Source of the DNA: Stenogyne calaminthoides
Taxonomy: Eukaryota > Streptophyta > Magnoliopsida > Lamiales > Lamiaceae
Length of the DNA stretch: 64,000 nucleotides
Direction: 5' to 3'
Assembly: GCA_037126765.1 (NCBI GenBank)
Contig: JBBCBC010000007.1
Location: 24,437,667-24,501,666, forward strand
Shown one piece after another: positions 33,640 through 46,420 of this stretch; position 1 is the first letter of the stretch; each line of letters begins with the position of its first letter. The position numbers and the translations under genes were made by a program. The notes beneath the pieces were generated by a model, which saw only the letters and a program-made list of their open reading frames with translations, was not told the DNA's origin and made no database searches.

Positions 33640-34346
33640 AATACACCAGAGATCTGATTGCAAAGTATGGAGTACAAAATTGCAATGCAGTTAGAATTCC
33701 CATAAATACTAACTACAAGATGGATCCTGATCCTGAAGGCAAATCAGTAAATCACACTGATTATAGAGGGATCATTGGATCACTGCTATATCTCACAGCA
33801 AGTAGGCCTGATATAACATTTGTTGTTGGGATATGTGCAAGATACCAAGCTAATCCTAAGGCTAGTCACATGGAGGCTGCCAAAAAGATTCTGAAATATC
33901 TTAAAGGCACTGTGAATAGAGGATTATGGTATCCAGCTGATGATAACCTTGAATTAACTGGTTATTCGAGATCTTCGATTATGGAGGATGTAGAATTGAC
34001 AGAAGTCTACCACAGAACTTGTCAATTTCTTGAAGTAAACAGATATCATGGTTTTCAAATAAACAAACCTCAAGAGCAACCAAGATCTCTTGAAAGTTTG
34101 AATACATGGTCGCAGAAGTCATTGCACAGCATGATTCTTTAGCTCGCACAACAATTGAGGGATTATAAGATTATAGCCAATGAAGTACCTATATTTTGTG
34201 ATAATAATAGTGCAATTGCTATTACACAAAAAATCCTCAGATTACACACCGGATGTAAGCATGTTGATATCGATATCACTTCATCGAGACATCATGTTGA
34301 GAAGAAAGACATCGAGATTTCATATATAAACGTAACTAAACCTTAA
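33640..34346 (+). pseudogene. pol: Family-A RNase H
   Basis: The sequence gives GSLLYLTASRPDITF (RT connection), then a damaged RNase H start near 33960 with part of the core missing. It continues as VPIFCDNNSAIAITQ with the catalytic D-N-S intact, a weakened HTGCKHVDIDI, and ends near NVTKP. The STTEAEYM motif is not readable. Confidence 0.75.
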
Positions 34347-35030
34347 CTAAACCTTTTAATCAATCAAGATTTCGTAAACTATCGGTTGAATTAGGTATGT
34401 TGGATCCAGTGAATAAAGCAAATCAAAAAATTGAAGGTTTTCGGATGCATGAAGTTTTCTCGTTTTTTCTTGAAAAACTCAGGATAAAATTGAAATCTTG
34501 AACACCGGGTCTTGGGAAACTCAGTTATCCTGAAGATCAGTACTCAGTATTATACTGACATTTTATCAAGGTCAAAACTCAGTAAGACTGATGGAGAAAA
34601 TTAGTTTGAAGAAGTATTTACTCATGCACCACATTTATTGTCTATCTGAATCTCAGTAATCATTGGCAATAAATGACAAAACACCTGAAGAAATAATTGG
34701 GCGGGACCTTTGAAATCCACGAGGAAAGTCAATGGTCTGCAGGAACAGTAATTAAATGCACTGATCATTAATCACCAATAGGGATAAATTGGCGGCTAAG
34801 TATTTGTGAAATCGTCCTTTCAAATACTCATTTTAGTCGATTTTTAATCTTGACCGTCAAAACCTTCATCTACGCGATTTTCCATAAATTAAAATCATAT
34901 ATCCATTGAAAGACTCCATTCAAGCCGTATTTCAAAAAAGCCTTCATCTTCAAACACTCTGCTTCGAAACCTTCGATTGCCCAGAAATTTTTTACCTATC
35001 TCAAAACCCTTCACCAGAAATTCTCCAAAA
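34347..35030 (+). promoter_or_regulatory. Spacer before family-A ORF3 with promoter-like end
   Basis: There is no ORF of note in about 680 bp between RNase H and ORF3. The last 150 bp contain a TATA-like CCATAAATTAAAATC (about 34883-34898) followed by an A/C/T-rich leader to the ATG at 35031. The layout parallels the B2 ORF3 leader but without an antisense unit. Confidence 0.4.
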
Positions 35031-38000
35031 ATGACACTCTCTGTATATGACAAACTCGCCATTTCCAACAAACCGTGGTACAAATATGTCGTTTCTCTAG
35101 AAAGCACGTCCAATGCAACTCACGAGGAGGAGGCGTTGCATATGATTCGTTTGGCAAAGCTTATATGCCTGGTCGCAAATCAACCAGAGGTCGAATATGC
35201 GAAAGAGGTAATTGAGTTTATCTCTAATATGCAGTTAGATGATGAGAATTGCATAGAGTCTCGACATGATCTAGCATTTGGAGCATGGTTCAAAATATGT
35301 GGATTTTGTTAGGGAATTTTATATTATTCCTAAGAATCTGAACGCCATATATGAGTTAAGTGATAGAGGTGAAGACCCTACGGTATACATGATGGGTAGG
35401 GAATAAGAGTATTTGGATAAAATTACTGAGCATCCTGTAAAGTTTGAAGCTACTTTGAATAAGAAGCATTTGAAGCCTAAATATCGAGTATTGTTGGATA
35501 TTGTAAGCAAATGCATCATGAGTAGATCTGGTAGTTTCGAACAGATAAGCACACCTAAGTTAAGGCTAATGGCGGCGATTGAAGATTCACCTTCCACGGC
35601 ATTCAATTGGTTGCACTATTTGATCAAGGTGGTGAGTGATCAAGCCAAACAAATTCTGAAAGGTGAATGGCTCAGAGTTATCAAAGGAAAGATTCTACAT
35701 GCAACCAAGATTGCATTTATCTTGGAAACGTCAGAGAGAAGACGATGACATCTTTTTGCGATTCCACTTCCTTTCCAAAGTCAAAAACATGTTCAAACCA
35801 ACAAAGAAGGAAAGAAAGAAAAACTTTGAGAGGAAAGAAAAACTAATGAAAAGCCAAACTCTAAGGGAAAGTCTCGGAGAAAGGGAGGAGACTCGAACAA
35901 GAATCTATTGAAAAGGCTAATGAAGAAGCCAAAATCAAGCTAAGGGAAAATGCCCCGATTTTTAAGGTACAAATTAAAAGGAGAAAAATCTCTCAGTGAA
36001 AAACCTCGAAGAAAGACGTCGGTCGTGAGCATCGCTCCTCGTGAATTGTCTTTGAACTTAGATGCGCTTGAATGAACCATTTCAATCTAACTTACACTCT
36101 GAACCCTCTTGAGGCCCAAGATTGAAAAGGAAAGAAACTCAACCTCAAGGGGAACAATCTTGGGGGTTGAAATGCTCCACTTTAGGTTTTTGCTCGTAGT
36201 GACAAATGTGCATGAGCAAGAAATTGCCGAGGAGAAGAGTGGTGGAATGAGTTTTTTTCCGAGGATCAAACCTCTCGAAAAAACCAAGCTAAGAATGATA
36301 AAATCTCTGAAAAAGAAAACTTCAAGGGACCTCGGATCCCTCATCAAAATAAAAGAAAGACCTGCAGAGAAGACGCCGATCGTCCAACCTCGAGAATTGT
36401 GAACTTGATGCGAATCAATGAACCATTTCTTGATCCATCAAGTGAGGCTCGAACTCATACACTCAACCCATGGATCTCCCGAAAGCCCAAGATTGAAGAA
36501 GGAGAAGCCAAGAGATCGAATGGCGAACAAGGGGAAAGGTTCATCTTAAGTTTACCCGTGAAATCATTCCAAGATTTATCTTTTAAGGTCCGTGAATGCC
36601 TATCCCTTACCTTTTAAGATATGTTCTTCAAAGCCGGCACACAAGATTTAAGTGGTTCGGACAAACCAAGTATTCCACTCTTCCCTTTCAATCAAACACT
36701 CCTTAACCGAGATAGATTAGTGTGTTGCTTCATATAGACAGGGAGAAGAGTTCTCACTCAACCGTGGAAAATGCAGAGAAACCCTAGCCTCGAAATCTTG
36801 CTAAACAATTATCTCGTGGGTTTGGGGAAAATTGTTGAGGTTCCAAGCTAAGAATGAAAAGTGATTGATTTTAATGAATTGGGATGAAAAAAAAAAATAA
36901 GCTTAGTTGTGTTCTTGATGTTCTTCGAAAGAAAGTTTGTTTTCCCAAAGATTATGTTCACCTCAAGTTTCCCATATTTATAGACCTTGAGATCAAAGAG
37001 TATTGGAGCAATTTGAATCTCGTTTCGTAAAGGCAATGTTTGCCTATATTTATAGAGCTCCCCATGATCAAAATAAAGATAAGATAATAAGGGAGATGAT
37101 GATGAAAAAATCGAGAAGGAGAAGGAATCCTTGCTTTGCGTTGTTGTTCCTCCAACTAAGGTTTGTATTCATCTTGTTCGGTCGCAGACGTATGAAGGAA
37201 AAACGAGAGTCGAGATGGGGAATCTATCATCGATCTTTGAACCAATTGATATCGAATAAACCTCGAAGTCATCGAAGTTAGCATTCTTCCATCTGAGTTA
37301 TCCGACGACCTTTTGGCACTTTTATACATTATGCCGGGGATTCGACTTTCTTGAGTCTTGGATCTCAATATGTTTAAATCGATGTTTATGATATGCATTA
37401 TTGAGGCTCCTATAATTGAGCACCGATTCAGTTGGAAAATGTTGTACAAACTCCCAACAGGTTGATTTCACACCAATCTGGATGAGTTAAAGAAGATAGA
37501 GCCAAGGATGGAAGAGATATTGCAAGTCAATCTCAAAATCTTGAGAATCTAAGGAAAATGTTGTACAAACTCGATGGTTGATTTTCACACAAATCTGGAT
37601 GAGTTAAAGAATTCTCTGGAAGAGATATTTGTGGTCATGATCTCAAAAGCTTGATGGAGTTAGTCCCGGCCATCTTTCAAAAAATTCTCACAGAAAAATT
37701 GAGAACCCGAACCTTTCATCATCCGACACGCTTCAAACAACTCTATCGTAAATTAGCTACATTAGATGGAAAGATTGATGGAGTACATACGAGCTTAATG
37801 CCAACATGAAGCAGATGTATCAAGAAAGAACTGCCTATCTTGAAGCCAAGTTGATTGAGAAGAATGATCTGATGATCAAAACAGCTATTGAGGAAATGGG
37901 CTCTCTGCTCATGACCAAGATGACAGAGATGATGAATGATGTCTTCTCAAAGCAGTTTGCTCCTCTTTCGGATGAGTTCTCAATGGCCAAAAACTACATG

Positions 38001-39110
38001 ATGAGGCTAGAAGATGAGCATGATCAGTTGGCAGGGGCAGTGCGCAGTATGAGCAAGGAGCAATACTATATGGATACTGCACTGACTCAACTACTCCCAA
38101 GGTTTGGTGCCAAAAAGGGGGAAAGGCCTGATGGCAAATTAAGTGAGTTGTTGGCACAAACCTTGGAGAGAAAGGCTAAAAAAGAAGCTGAATGAAAGAA
38201 AATTGTTGATGCCTTAAGAGAGATTGAAGCCACTGAGAAACTGGAGTTCAAAGAAGCTGAGAAACCTATCTTCACTCAAACATCTGAGCAAACCATTCAG
38301 GAAGTAATTTTTGAGAAATTGAGTGATAGAAGGATGGTGGAAACAAGCAAGGCAGAAGAAGAACAAGCCAGACCTGAAAAGAGAAAAGCAGTTGCCTTTG
38401 TTGAAACTGAAAAGAAGAAAAGAGCAAAGGTAGCTAAACCTACTCAGAGGAAGCTGATTATGGATTTTGAAGAATCAGATAGAGAACCAGAAAAGGAAAC
38501 TGAAACTCAACTAGAGACTTTTGATACCAAGAAGACTCTGAAGGCCCTGCAAATTGAAAAGGAGAAAAGAACTGCTGCTTCAGTATCTTGTGCTTCTCTG
38601 ATCAGAAAGAAGAAAGAAGAAGAACAAAAGAGAAGAGGTGGATTCAAAAAGTTTCTAAGAAAAAGGAGAGGTACAGAAAAGACTCAGAAATGGCCGCACA
38701 TTGACAAGTGGATGCCTATTCAATTCAATGATGCATGGGAAGAGATCAAGAGAACCTTCTGGTTCTATTATGAGATTCTGAGAGAATGGAGGGGGAGCAG
38801 CTCGGATAAGAATGAAGCCTTCATTGAGTACTTACTGACATTTTATCCTAAATACCTGTAAAGTTGGATCAACATGGCAGATGAAGAAAACACGCAGATA
38901 GTAGCCCTTGGTCCATACATGTACCAGCTCCTAGGTTTGAGAATGGCTATGTGAATGAAGCAGCCATTTCTCAGGAAATAACCCAGTATGTCATCCAGCT
39001 AGGCCTAACAGGAAACAACCCTGATATCATCAAGGAAAGGGATGAACTGAAGAAGAGATACTACGGGATGTTCAACCTGGAAGTGCCAGAGGATGAAGTG
39101 GAAGAAGACT
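35031..39110 (+). pseudogene. Family-A ORF3 (large third ORF, interrupted)
   Basis: ATG 35031 (MTLSVYDKLAISNKPW) begins a region homologous to B-family ORF3. It has IEFISNMQLDDEN and LKPKYRVLLDIVSKCIM, matching EFLYNLQRDE and LKRKYHLLLEIVQKVIM there. Stops occur at 35310 and 35404. Lys/Glu-rich frames follow to about 36600. An LTR relic (about 36600-37459) then interrupts it. Coiled-coil frames 37806-38195 and 38319-38861 lead to the end near 39110. A 120-bp imperfect tandem duplication lies at 37433-37660. Function unknown. Confidence 0.6.
36600..37459 (-). mobile_element. B-like LTR relic inside family-A ORF3
   Basis: Blocks CACACAAGATTTAAGTGGTT, TTCCACTCTTCCC, GAGTTCTCACTCAACC, AACCCTAGCCTCGAAATCTTGC and TTTATAGACCTTGAGATCAAA occur in the same order as in B LTRs. 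The relic ends at CTCCCAACA (37452-37459). The left end is not sharply defined. It is diverged and probably an old solo or partial LTR. Confidence 0.55.
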
Positions 39111-39365
39111 GAAGACTTTGTACTTCTGTTTTAAATTCAGTTGTTTTTTATTTTCATTGTAATCTGTAACTCTTATCCTACATCAATGAAAACTTTATCT
39201 TTATGCTCAAAAGATAATATCTCATTATCTTTTTACATGTCTTGATATGCCAGATTGTTAAGGAAATTGTTGGGAAAAATTGCCATTTTGGTTTGTAACA
39301 GATAAACTGAAACCTGAGTATAGGTTAGGTTTTCTTAAATGTAACAAGATGGTTTTGGCATCATC

Positions 39366-39379
39366 AAAAAGGGGGAAAT
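39366..39379 (+). other. Family-A polypurine tract
   Basis: AAAAAGGGGGAAAT immediately precedes the 3' LTR, the same as at 88-101. Confidence 0.85.
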
Positions 39380-41289
39380 TATTGGGAGATGAATTTAATA
39401 AAGAAGTTTTGATTAGATCCAAAAACCCCGAGTATGACATGTTCAGATAATCTTGATAGATCGAGTCGGGTTTCAAGATAGATTGTTCGAAGTTATCGCA
39501 CCATGTATAGTCGATAGAGATATAGATCAAAGTTAGATTTTGAAGACACCAAGACTCAGAAGTTGTTGAAGACATCAAAGACTCGAAGAAGTAAATCAAG
39601 AACTCAAAACTCGAAGAAGTTATCAAGACATCAAGACTCAATGAAAGTTGTCAAGACATCAAGACTCAAGAAGTAATCAAGACATCAAGACTCAAGAAGT
39701 TGTCAAAGACATCAAGACTCAGAGAGTTCTTCAAGACTCAAGAAGATATTGAATACTCAAGATAACCTCGAATGTTCGTAGGCACCGAATAATATCTATC
39801 TCAGAGACTACAAAACTGAGAAAAATGCACATATTCAGAAAAGTAGATATTGCCCAAAACATTCTAGTGCAGACAAAAGGAACTAAGTCTAAGTGTTGTT
39901 TCAGGTTATCTCATTCAGAGAGATTGACCAAAAAGAGCCGTTTTGTTTGTCTACATTCACTGAAGACAAGAACCAATCGAGGGAAGACAACACAGATTTC
40001 ATCGACATCGAAAAGCGATAGGACCTGAATTATGTCAGTAGTACTAAGTTCCAAACTGCAAAAATTGGTGATTGGCTACATGACTCCATATTTCCTAAAA
40101 CATTCAAGGGAGTGTTCAAACCCTAAAAATAGTCGTTCATCAAAAACCAGAAGAAGAAACTCATAAAGCTATCTCTTCCAACGGATAGTTTTCAAAGAGT
40201 GACCTTGGTGAAGTTGCCTATAAATACCAGTGACCCTTTACATTGAGAGGTCACGGGAAATTTCAAAGCAACTCAAGAGCTCATTCATATTATTGCAAAT
40301 TGATGCACTCGAAAACCCTAGAATTTTCCAAGTGTTTCACATTGGAGAGAGCTCACTATTCTAAGCCTAGAGTGATATATATATCCAAAGTTTAGAAGAG
40401 ATATCCTAGCCTTTGCATTAGTTCTTATTGTAAAGGATATCTCACCCTAGTTGGAAACCAACCCAAAACCCAAACCCTTTGTTAAGGTAGTTTGTGTGTG
40501 TTTTGTTTGTGAGTTAGAGTTGTAAAGAGTTAGTAAGCTACAGTGAGTTAGCCAGAAAACTCTAGAGAAGAAGTTAGTAAGCTACTTGTGGTAGTCTGAA
40601 CACTTGTATGTGTTTGAGTTAGTAAGCTGCAGTGAGTCAGCCAGAAAACTCAAGGTAGAAAAGTGAGTAAGCTACAGTGAGTTAGCCTGAAAGCTTTAGG
40701 AAGTGGTTAAGGATTTTCTCTGAAGATCAGAGAGAGTGGACGTAGGAGCTTGAGTCTCTGAACAACTATAATTGCTGTGTTGTTTGCTTTCTGTACTGCA
40801 TTATTATCTGTTGCATGTTTTTCACTGAAAGCATATTTCACTGATATTCAGTTGGAACCAATCCACTGAACTTGCATAAAATTGGTCACAGCCTTAATCA
40901 CATTTTTACTAAAGGAAGAAGATATTTCAGCAAAACTAAAACGAGTATAAACTTAGGGCCAACCATTCCGCACGCTTGAGTATCTAAGAACAAATAGTTA
41001 CCAAACTGAACTAACTCTACTAAGTGTTCAGTAAGATAATTATCTGATCCAAGCTCCTCAGGATCTCTGATAAATTCAGGATCAGTTGGGCTAATCTAAA
41101 ACTTCTGAAAGAAGCTCAGGATCATTGTCTCAGTAGATTTTGACTCAGGGCAATCAGTGCTTCTCAGGGCAAAATTATCTGGATAACCTGACCCATCTGA
41201 CCTCAGTGAAAGAAAAGTTTAAAAATCACTGAACACGTGTATTTCCCCCCCCCATACACGTGTGAGACTCGTTAGCACCGGGACCAACA
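39380..41289 (+). mobile_element. Family-A 3' LTR
   Basis: This 1.91-kb LTR runs from TATTGGGAGATG to CGGGACCAACA. The TATA box (CTATAAATA) lies at 40217-40225. U3 has CAAGACTCAAGAAGTT repeats (39540-39740), the conserved block lies at 40731-40770, and the G-box inverted repeat at 41233-41263. The first base pair reads TA instead of TG. Confidence 0.87.
41233..41263. promoter_or_regulatory. G-box inverted repeat in family-A 3' LTR
   Basis: Arms ACACGTGTA (41233-41241) and TACACGTGT (41255-41263) flank a spacer with nine C. The C tract in the other copies is seven (2092-2099), five (61683-61687, as G) and eight (63904-63911, as G). Confidence 0.6.
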
Positions 41290-43061
41290 ACTAGCATGAA
41301 TTTACCTAAGTGAATTCAAATAATAATTCATCCAACAACAACATGCAAATAATATTCACGTAAAATATCCTAGCATGCGGAATTTCTAGGAGTTTACGTA
41401 AACTTACCCGTTGGAGAGACGATCTGAGACAGACAGGATCAAGTATCTAGATACCCACCAAAAGTCCTTCTCAAGTATTCCCAAGTCCTCGTCCAATAAC
41501 CCCGGTGGAAGGTCCTCCAATGAACGATTTATAAAACAAGGAAAATAAAAATATTGTTGCACCACCTTTGTGGATTTGTAATATTTCCAACACATGGAAC
41601 ACTCGTTGGGAATGAAAAATTCATCCCCTATTTATAAGACAAGGGGTTCGAAATTTTGGAGCATAATTAGGCTAGGAAAGATCTTTTCTTGATCTCCAAG
41701 AAATCTTAAATATATCCAATATATTCTTCTTTTCATGTGTATTTTTCCACAAAAATCTCACACCCTCAATATGGCCTAAATTTTCGAAAATCAAGAAAAG
41801 AATTTCAAGATTGGATCTTTCTTGAATTTATGAGATATTCTTGTATTCCAAGAATACATATCTTCCATAAAATCTTTCCAAGAAAATCAAGAAAATCTTT
41901 CTTCCCTCTCTTATGCAAGATTTTCGAAAAAATCCCTATTAAAGAAGCCAAGTGGGAGTTTTCTTGAATTTATAGGATAATCTTATATTCAAAGAATACA
42001 TTATCTCCTTTCCATAAAATATTTTCAAGAAAATCCTTCTCCCTCTTTTCTTTAATATTTTCGAAAATAATAGGAAATATTGCAACAATAAATTTATTTT
42101 ATTTTAAACACCTTTTATTTATTGGACTATTATTTGGGCTACTTTCCTTTAGGAGAATTAAGATGGACCTTCCAATGGACTTCTGAATTCCAATATTGAG
42201 CCACAATATAATTCAGCTCATTAATATTAATTAATACCACTATATAATTAATATTGCACTATCCAATCTTAACCCATATTATGGTAATATGGCTCCCGGT
42301 TATTATTTCCCGTGTTTAAGATTATTTAGTCCATTAATTAATTAAGCCACTGAAAAGCTTTATATTAATTAATATCTTTATCCTTCGAGTAAGGACAGCC
42401 CAGCTTTATTATCCATACCGGAAAATTAATTCCACTTGCAAGATTTGGTACGATAAAGGTTCTGGGCCCACCAAGGGGACCAATCAAGCAAGACTTTTGC
42501 AAGCACACGATTCTCTGTATTAATTTAGCAACTGTCGTGTAATTAATATTATTGCCCAAGATATAGTGTATCGAAGTCGCAATGATTCTCTTCCCATTTA
42601 TAAGTCAAAACAATAACTATTAATCACACACAATCCTTATTAAGTGACAGAGATTAAGAAATCAACAACCACTGAGGTCTAACTCTTCACCCCTTAAGTC
42701 AGTGCGAATGAGTTTATCCTTTTTGTAGGTCCGCTTCAGCTCATCGAATGCACTAGTGTAATCTCTTGGTCAAGACAAGTCAATCTGAGTCTTACACATC
42801 AACTTCTACCAATAGATTGTTCGGATCTATCTAAGTTGTGAAACACGCACTCGTATACAAGGAACTGTTAACGTGATCTTCTGTGATCTGGTATCACCAC
42901 GTTAACTACAATGTAACGCTTGCTACGAACGGTTTGCAATAAATATATATAACATTCAATCATATTTAAAGCAACAATGATAAACAATTTATTTCAGTAA
43001 ATAAGTGTTTAATACATAGGTTATACAAAGTAAAAGCATACTTTCACGTATAACCCCAACA
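41290..43061 (-). mobile_element. Probable LTR remnant of another retrotransposon
   Basis: The ~1.77-kb stretch has no coding frame but looks like an LTR read from the minus strand. It has a minus-strand TATA (CTTATAAATAGGGG) near 41630, low-complexity middle, a GC-richer end with CCACGTTAACTACAATGTAACG, and a CCCAACA terminus at 43055-43061. Its left end is replaced by the family-A LTR, so family A may have inserted into it. No PPT or PBS is visible. Confidence 0.4.
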
Positions 43062-44250
43062 CCGGGTGGTCCACCTCTTGTGGTGGTTGCAGTTTCGATC
43101 TATAACGAAACAAAAAGATGTGTTATGTCATGTGTCCGGTAGTAGAAGAAATTATTGTTACTAATTATCTTAGGGAACTATTGTAATTAATTACCTTTAA
43201 AAAAAATTAATTTTAACTACTAAAATCTCAATCAACTTGGTCAAACTTATAATGGCTTTGATCTTATTCCAGCCGACGAAACAGTAACAAAACTTTATTA
43301 ATGAAAGGTAAATGACAAAAATTCGTATGAGACGGTCTCATGCATGAGACGGAATATAACTTAGCACAATTGACACCCACTACTCTCAAAGTGTTAAAGC
43401 GTCAATGCTCAAATTACATTTCATCTCACCGTAACACGGTCTCATGCAAGAGTGCCTCAAGGTAAAGAACGACATATATTAAAGAGACCATTTTACTGAT
43501 AAAAAAAAATTAAAGAGACCATTTCACAAGGGAGAAATCAAAATTAATTAATTGATAAATAACTTACAATAAAAACTCCCTAGAGTCATATTGTAGGGAC
43601 CGGGAAAAAATATTAATATAGGGAGGTTATTCTTAAATAGAGTTTTACATAAAAAAAATAATTTTAAAAAAAAAACATTCAATATAAAACATACTATACT
43701 ACAATACATGTATGTAAATTTATTAACAAATTCATATATCTAATTAATATGAATTTGACTAAAATAAAAACATACACTTTCAAAGTATATATAATACATG
43801 AAACAACTAATATGCATGTACCTAAGAACTAACAATAATTATTGCTCACATGTGTATAAATATTTATTCAATACATGTATATTTTTCATAAAATTAGTAC
43901 ATTTTTCTATTTCAAGCAAATGACACCCAAAGTTGATAGATATTTTATGTCATTTTAACTGTAATGATATATAATTTTTTATATATAATGTAATTTATTC
44001 TTATATGGAGACATAAATCCTTAAGATGTGACCAAAAAATAATATGTCTTATTACAAGGTGGAGTTTATTCCTAAATATAACTGGTCCCGAGTTGGGACC
44101 GTGACTTTTTATTACTATAGAGAGTTTATTCCTATATAGAGTATTCCTATAGGGGTTTTTACTGTAATTACAAATAAAATTACCATATTTTTTTAAATTA
44201 TAGTTTAATCTAATTTTTTTTATTTTAATAAATAAAATTTAATTTTAGTA
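43062..44250. other. AT-rich intergenic DNA with inverted GAGACGGTCTC motifs
   Basis: No gene is visible. GTATGAGACGGTCTCATGCA (about 43325-43345) and ACACGGTCTCATGCAAGA (about 43434-43451) bracket about 100 bp and resemble ends of common plant MITEs. At 43593-43640 and 44085-44150 short related motifs (GGTCCCGAGTTGGGACC; TAGAGTTTATTCCTATA) occur without a clear boundary. Confidence 0.4.
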
Positions 44251-44447
44251 TTTTTTGCAAATATAGCTTGTGGTCAGTATATTTTCGGACAGTGAATGAC
44301 ATGAATGACGTCCAACTTGAAGTATTAAACGATGTCATTTCATGTTAGTAAATAAAATGGACAGAAGGTATAATTTTCACGTTGGACGCTATATCACCCA
44401 GGCCATGATCAAGAGGTATAATGCCCCAAAAGCTATGTTTGAAAAAA
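44251..44447. mobile_element. Small MITE candidate
   Basis: TTTTTTGCAAATATAGCTTG on the left is matched in inverse by AAAGCTATGTTTGAAAAAA on the right, giving roughly 25-30 bp of imperfect terminal inverted repeat around about 150 bp. No convincing target-site duplication is seen. Confidence 0.4.
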
Positions 44448-44559
44448 TATATGTTAAAATTGAGTTTCATTTATAAAAATTAAATTTTACCGATCAAAAA
44501 AAAAATAAAACATTTAATTACAAGATGAAGAATTACTTATGAAATTTTTTAAATGGGTA

Positions 44560-44901
44560 AGAAATTTTTCTACAAAAATAATTTGATCTTTAAAGAGTAA
44601 GTATTACCTACGATTTACCTACCAATTTTTAAAATAATCTATGAAAAAATTACCTACACAAAATAATTTTCTAGGCAAATAAATTACATACGAAGAAACT
44701 AACTACATATTTGTAATTTTCGTAGGCAAACAAATTAACTACAAAAGATAATTTTCTAGGTAACTTAAATTTCCGTTGATGATTATATTTGTAGTTTAGA
44801 AATGACTTACAAATAAAATTTCCTACGAATTACATCCCTTATGCAACATTACTGACATATTGTAATAGTCCGTAGGCAATCCTCTATTTTCTTATATAGT
44901 G
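44560..44901. mobile_element. CACTA-type transposon remnant (right end)
   Basis: Repeated TTACCTACGA, TCGTAGGCAA and CCTACGAAT motifs in both orientations resemble CACTA subterminal repeats. The right end, TTTTCTTATATAGTG at 44887-44901, is the complement of CACTATATAAGAAAA, close to known plant CACTA termini. The left end is not found. Non-coding. Confidence 0.55.
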
Positions 44902-45777
44902 TTAGAGTAAACTGCAATTTAGAAAAATTTAGGAAAATGTGATGGTTTTGTTCACAATTAATTCTTGATAAATCAAATGAGAATTCATTTGAATTCTTTT
45001 TTTGGTCGAGGAGAATTTGTTCGAGTTTTTAGATAAACGAGTCTTTTTGGGTATATCTGAGACTCAACCGAATAGACTTAGAACTTTGAAAACCACGTGT
45101 TAAAAACTAAACTTTAAAATTATCTCTTATAAAGTACATCTATATCCTTATTTTTCGTAAAATTCAATACAATTACATCACTATTTTTCTCACTCTCAAC
45201 ACAATATAATAATAATATATCAATCACTATTAAACATTGATTTGACATAAATTAAAATCACATCCTATCAAAATATCAAAACAAACGCATATTTTTTACT
45301 ATTTACAAAGACTTTGAAGTCCATAAGATTTCAAAATCAGACTTCCCCCGCACACATAAATCACGAAACAAACATACCCTTTAGGTTCGATTCCTGACTA
45401 CCAACCGAAACAAGCATACACTTCCTTTGGTCTTATAATAGCGTACTAGTATACCATATCTCCTCACTTTTACACAATTTTTTATAAATCGCATTCATTC
45501 AATCATTACAATTTACATTAATAATATAATAATACAAATCAATCAACTTTTTTTTCCTACTATACAATCGTATCCTATAAAATCACCAAAATATCATATT
45601 ATCAATTTTTTTTAGGATTTTGAAATCTCCAAAAACTTTGAAGTCCAAAATTTCTCAGCCCGACTATAAGCACAAAACCCACGTACTTTTAGATTTTGTC
45701 TTACAATCGATCCACAAAACTTCAAACAATTATTTTTTTTGAGTTACAATTGCCAAATCAAAGAGAAAAAGCAGATC
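44902..45777. other. AT-rich intergenic DNA
   Basis: I see no gene, terminal repeat or RNA gene in this stretch. Confidence 0.6.
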
Positions 45778-46420
45778 AGGGGAATATTACAGTTTGGACT
45801 TAAAAAATTACCGGATATTATTAATCTGTATGATCAGCTCTTATATTTTATATTGTGACACTTTTCCGTTAGAATGTCCTGCTCTTAATGAAATTAGAAT
45901 CATATATTCTTCCAAATTTCAAATAAATTTAGTTGAATAAATCTTCCAAGTCCCAAGCAAAAAACTCAGGATCACGATTTTTAAGTCTTTTTTCAGGAAC
46001 TAATTATACCAAATCATTTTCAAAAAAATAAAATAAAATAGTAAATTTCTTATGAAATTTGTTTATCGTGAAACTGATTCGATATTTATAAATTTTAACC
46101 CTTCATTTATCACGACTAATATTTTTTTTCATTTAGTTATCACTACTAATACACTGTAATATAAATAAAATCTTTCAATATTATGACTAATACCTTTTAT
46201 ATAGTACAAAAACATACATTTCAGTTATCACAATTAACATTCTTCAGTAATATAGGTTGCACCTCTTACTTAATTTCACAAACCTTCTGTATCAAACTTG
46301 TTCCCCCTATGCTTTATCAAAATAAAATTATATAATAATCGAGTTTTCCATTTCAATTAACAGAACAAGCATACACCATACTGTATAACGAAAGCGAAAT
46401 CCTTAGGTTCGAGTTTTTAC
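45778..46420. repeat. Tandem duplication, copy 1
   Basis: Begins AGGGGAATATTACAGTTTGG and runs through CTTTTCCGTTAGAATGTCC to a right part with CAATTAACAGAACAAGCATA and GTATAACGAAAGCGAAATCC. The same order recurs in copy 2. Similarity is high at both ends and weaker in the AT-rich middle. It lies downstream (3') of the SAUR gene. Confidence 0.75.

Larger units (their letters stand above)
2136..41289 (+). mobile_element. Family-A copia retrotransposon (Sirevirus-like), host of the nest
   Basis: The plus-strand parts are an LTR fragment, gag (2668-2897), then after the B1/B2 insertions gag tail, protease, integrase C-terminus, RT and RNase H (31092-34346), ORF3 (35031-about 39110), PPT and 3' LTR (39380-41289). 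PR-INT-RT-RH order defines Ty1/copia. A coiled-coil gag tail and an extra ORF after pol suggest the Sirevirus lineage; that assignment is inference. The element is defective: LTR end, PBS, gag start and integrase core are deleted. Confidence 0.8.
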
